From: an uncultured Blautia sp.
GTDB taxonomy: Bacteria; Bacillota; Clostridia; Lachnospirales; Lachnospiraceae
Assembly (NCBI GenBank): GCA_900547615.1
Contig: URHH01000105.1
Coordinates: 1 to 8,482, forward strand
Direction of reading: 5' to 3'
Length of the DNA stretch: 8,482 bases
In this document: positions 6,321-8,482 of the stretch, one piece after another
Layout: each line of letters opens with the position of its first letter
Position numbering within the stretch: the first letter of the stretch is position 1
Notes under the pieces: model-generated
What the model was told of the DNA's origin: nothing
What the model saw: the letters and a program-made list of their open reading frames with translations, nothing else
Databases searched by the model: none
Program-made: the position numbers and the translations under genes

Positions 6321-6414
6321 GAAATATTTTGTATTTATTTTTGTACAATCTAAAAAAGTGCCTTTTTACAAGGGTTTATAGATGGGATGAAATAGTGAAA
6401 AATATATAAATTGC

Positions 6415-6443
6415 TTGTGATAAGAGATGTATTCATGTATAAT
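6415..6443 (+). promoter_or_regulatory. Candidate promoter for the hydCB operon
   Basis: TTGTGA (6415-6420) and a consensus TATAAT (6438-6443) are separated by 17 bases, a good match to a sigma-A promoter. The start would fall near 6450, leaving a leader of about 75 bases before hydC, in which AAGGAGGG at 6511-6518 is the ribosome site. Confidence 0.6.
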
Positions 6444-6524
6444 TAGAACATAACTTTATAACGAAAAAAGAAAAGAAGGTAATTTTGCACAAAACACAAT
6501 ACTGCGAAATAAGGAGGGAACCGA

Positions 6525-7004
6525 ATGTTAGACGAGTCTTATTACAGAAAAACAGACGAGATTATTTCACATTATGGAAAAAAGGCGGCTTCACTGATTC
6601 CGATCATGCAGGATATTCAGGCAGAGTACCGCTATCTTCCGGGAGAGCTTCTCACCTATGTGGCGGAACAGATCGGGGTAAACGAAGCGAAGGCTTACAG
6701 TGTGGCAACTTTTTATGAGAACTTTTCTTTTGAGCCAAAAGGAAAATATGTCATAAAGGTATGTGACGGAACGGCATGCCATGTACGAAAATCCATGCCT
6801 GTAAAAGAGGCAATGATGAAGGAACTGGGGTTAAGTCATAAAAAGCATACAACGGACGATATGCTGTTTACGGTGGAGACAGTATCCTGTCTTGGTGCCT
6901 GTGGGCTTGCCCCCACTCTTACGGTAAATGATGAAGTGCATCCGAAAATGACCCCGGAAAAAGCGGTGGAGCTTTTAAATGAATTGAGAGGTGAAAGCTT
7001 ATGA
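6525..7004 (+). CDS. hydC: NuoE-like [2Fe-2S] subunit of NAD-linked [FeFe] hydrogenase (HydC)
   Basis: A 159-residue thioredoxin-like [2Fe-2S] protein, the usual length for NuoE/HydC/HndA subunits. An N-terminal helical part (1-70) with GELLTYVAEQIGV (40-52) and VATFYENFSF (60-69) is typical. The four cluster ligands follow: Cys80 and Cys85 in VCDGTACHVR, and Cys122 and Cys126 in SCLGACGLAP. It passes electrons between the NADH/FMN site of its partner and the rest of the complex. AAGGAGGG at 6511-6518, six bases from the ATG, fixes the start. Its TGA overlaps the ATG of hydB as ATGA, so the two are probably translated in fixed ratio. The pairing suits a HydABC-type bifurcating hydrogenase. 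An NAD-linked formate dehydrogenase uses similar subunits and cannot be excluded without the next genes. Confidence 0.88.
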   Translation: MLDESYYRKTDEIISHYGKKAASLIPIMQDIQAEYRYLPGELLTYVAEQIGVNEAKAYSVATFYENFSFEPKGKYVIKVCDGTACHVRKSMPVKEAMMKELGLSHKKHTTDDMLFTVETVSCLGACGLAPTLTVNDEVHPKMTPEKAVELLNELRGESL

Positions 7005-8482
7005 GTATTGGCTGTAAAGAAGATCTGTTAAAAAAACAGGAAGAAATCCGTGAAGAGATAAAAAGTTACACCTGCCGTGTACTGATCTGCTCCGGTACAG
7101 GATGTATGGCGTCCGGTGCGCAGAAAATTTATGATGAGATGGTGAAACTGTGCGAGGACATTGAAGGGGTACAGATAGAAATGCAGAAAGATGTGCCTCA
7201 CGTAGGAGTGGTGCGCACCGGCTGTCAGGGGCTTTGCGAGCTGGGACCTCTTATGCGGATCGAGCCATATGACTACCAGTATGTGCACGTTCAGGTAGAA
7301 GACTGTAAGGAGATCGTATCAAGAACCGTACTTTTAGGACATCCCGTAGAGCGTCTGTTTTATCGTTATGAAGACAAGGTCTGTCCGCATCCGGATGATA
7401 TTCCCTTTTTAAATCTTCAGACGAGGATCGTTCTGGAAAACTGCGGAAAAATCGATGCGGAATCCATAGAAGAGTACATAGCTTCCGGCGGATTTTCCGC
7501 TCTTGTAAAAGCGCTTACAGAAATGACGCCTGAGGGAGTAATTGACGAAATTACAAAATCGAATCTTCGGGGAAGAGGAGGAGCCGGTTTCCCGGCAGGA
7601 AAGAAATGGTCACAGGTGGCAAGGCAGCCGGAAAAAGTCCGTTATGTGGTATGTAACGGTGATGAAGGCGATCCGGGTGCATTTATGGACGGTTCTGTGA
7701 TGGAAGGTGACCCGTATAAGATGATAGAAGGTATGATCATTGCCGCTTACGCAGTGGGAGCGGAAGAGGGCTATATCTACGTTCGCGCAGAGTATCCTCT
7801 TTCTGTAAAACGCCTCCGCATGGCGATTGAGCAGGCAGAGAAATATGGCCTTTTAGGAGACAATATCATGGGTTCCGGCGTGAACTTCCATCTTCACATC
7901 AACAGAGGCGCAGGCGCTTTTGTATGTGGAGAGGGTTCCGCACTTACAGCTTCTATTGAGGGCAACAGAGGAATGCCCCGTGTAAAACCGCCGCGTACGG
8001 TAGAAAAAGGTCTCTGGGAAAAACCAACCGTACTAAATAACGTGGAAACGTATGCAAATGTGCCGGGAATTATTTTAAAAGGCGCAGACTGGTTTAAAAC
8101 GATCGGAACAGAGGGAAGTCCCGGAACAAAAACATTCTCTCTTACAGGCTCCATAGAAAATACAGGTCTTATTGAGGTTCCTATGGGAACGACCCTTCGC
8201 CATATTATTTATGATATAGGCGGCGGTTTAAAAAGCGGCGCAGCCTTTAAAGGCGTACAGATCGGAGGACCTTCCGGAGGCTGTCTCGTACTTGATCAGC
8301 TTGACCAGCCCCTTGATTTTGACTCTGTAAAGAAGCTGGACGCTATTATGGGTTCCGGCGGACTTGTTGTCATGGACGAAAATACATGTATGGTAGAGGT
8401 GGCGCGTTTCTTTATGAGCTTTACCCAGAGGGAGAGCTGCGGAAAATGCGTGCCGTGCCGTGAAGGAACAAAGCGTATGCTT
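7001..8482 (+). CDS. hydB: NuoF-like NADH/FMN subunit of NAD-linked [FeFe] hydrogenase (HydB), partial
   Basis: An open frame of 494 residues runs off the window end. Residues 25-105 are a thioredoxin-like [2Fe-2S] domain with Cys30, Cys35, Cys75 and Cys79. The NuoF core follows: nucleotide loop GRGGAGFPAGKKW (191-203), NGDEGDPGAFMD (219-230) and GAGAFVCGEGSAL (303-315) for FMN and NAD. ESCGKCVPC (479-486) then supplies three ligands of the [4Fe-4S] cluster, and the fourth lies beyond the edge. Family members of about 600 residues usually end in a two-cluster ferredoxin domain, missing here only because of the cut. The N-terminal fusion marks HydB/HndC rather than respiratory NuoF. It oxidises or reduces NAD(H) and, with ferredoxin and a HydA, could bifurcate electrons. 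GEGSAL replaces the GEETAL familiar from complex I. Confidence 0.9.
   Translation, partial: MSIGCKEDLLKKQEEIREEIKSYTCRVLICSGTGCMASGAQKIYDEMVKLCEDIEGVQIEMQKDVPHVGVVRTGCQGLCELGPLMRIEPYDYQYVHVQVEDCKEIVSRTVLLGHPVERLFYRYEDKVCPHPDDIPFLNLQTRIVLENCGKIDAESIEEYIASGGFSALVKALTEMTPEGVIDEITKSNLRGRGGAGFPAGKKWSQVARQPEKVRYVVCNGDEGDPGAFMDGSVMEGDPYKMIEGMIIAAYAVGAEEGYIYVRAEYPLSVKRLRMAIEQAEKYGLLGDNIMGSGVNFHLHINRGAGAFVCGEGSALTASIEGNRGMPRVKPPRTVEKGLWEKPTVLNNVETYANVPGIILKGADWFKTIGTEGSPGTKTFSLTGSIENTGLIEVPMGTTLRHIIYDIGGGLKSGAAFKGVQIGGPSGGCLVLDQLDQPLDFDSVKKLDAIMGSGGLVVMDENTCMVEVARFFMSFTQRESCGKCVPCREGTKRML

Larger units (their letters stand above)
6218..6524. other. AT-rich divergent intergenic region with two promoters
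   Basis: This 307-bp spacer separates the minus-strand hydrogenase from the hydC operon. It carries one promoter-like element facing each way, both ribosome sites, an imperfect dyad (6301-6320), an eight-base palindrome TTGTACAA (6341-6348) and a small A/T hairpin (6353-6367). The frames that cross it look like antisense shadows, and I see no RNA gene or riboswitch. Confidence 0.7.

Noticed and set aside
5711..6409. 232-codon + strand frame opposite the hydrogenase, extending into the spacer
   Set aside because: The opposite strand encodes conserved cluster motifs. This frame shows no domain and has no ribosome site, and its tail lies in AT-rich promoter DNA.
6415..6436. TTGTGA...TCATG as a Rex operator over the hydC promoter
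   Set aside because: Rex sites need TTGTGA and TCACAA half-sites about six bases apart. Here the spacing is twelve and the second half is incomplete, so TTGTGA is better read as a -35 element.
6485..6718. 77-codon frame starting just before hydC
   Set aside because: It overlaps hydC in another frame, while the ribosome site AAGGAGGG is positioned for the hydC ATG.

Overview
The window looks like chromosomal DNA from an anaerobic, acetogen-type gut Firmicute, most likely a Lachnospiraceae relative of Blautia. This is inferred from three things: a folate C1 set (fhs-fchA-folD) as in the methyl branch of the Wood-Ljungdahl pathway, [FeFe]-hydrogenase genes, and strong AGGAGG-type ribosome sites in moderately AT-rich DNA. 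No tRNA, rRNA, CRISPR array, insertion sequence or integrase is visible.

Left block (1-4636, + strand). The 3' end of formate-tetrahydrofolate ligase is followed by a stand-alone methenyl-THF cyclohydrolase (FchA) and a FolD-family methylene-THF dehydrogenase. FolD has lost the residues usually needed for its cyclohydrolase activity, so the two genes probably split a job that one bifunctional FolD does in most bacteria. The stop codon of folD overlaps the start of a secreted glucosaminidase-type cell-wall hydrolase. Next come a possible 27-codon ORF, a secreted protein with two nearly identical Ig-like (BIG2-type) repeats and a C-terminal SH3-like region, a very small protein, and a DUF4304-like protein. 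Gaps are short or overlapping, so all may share one transcript. A 19-bp perfect hairpin (4643-4687) closes the block.

Right block (4712-8482). A minus-strand gene encodes a monomeric [FeFe] hydrogenase that resembles group B. Across a 307-bp AT-rich spacer with promoter-like elements for both directions lies a + strand operon. It encodes a NuoE-like [2Fe-2S] subunit (hydC) and a NuoF-like NADH/FMN subunit (hydB, cut by the window end), the usual NADH-linked arm of electron-bifurcating [FeFe] hydrogenases. The catalytic HydA would be expected just outside the window.

Together the window joins formyl-to-methylene-THF chemistry, which consumes reducing power, with hydrogenase genes that exchange electrons between H2, ferredoxin and NADH. 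The most interesting points are the apparently monofunctional FolD paired with FchA, the wall hydrolase coupled to a folate gene, the group B-like hydrogenase divergent from a bifurcating-type operon, and the uncharacterised small ORFs.
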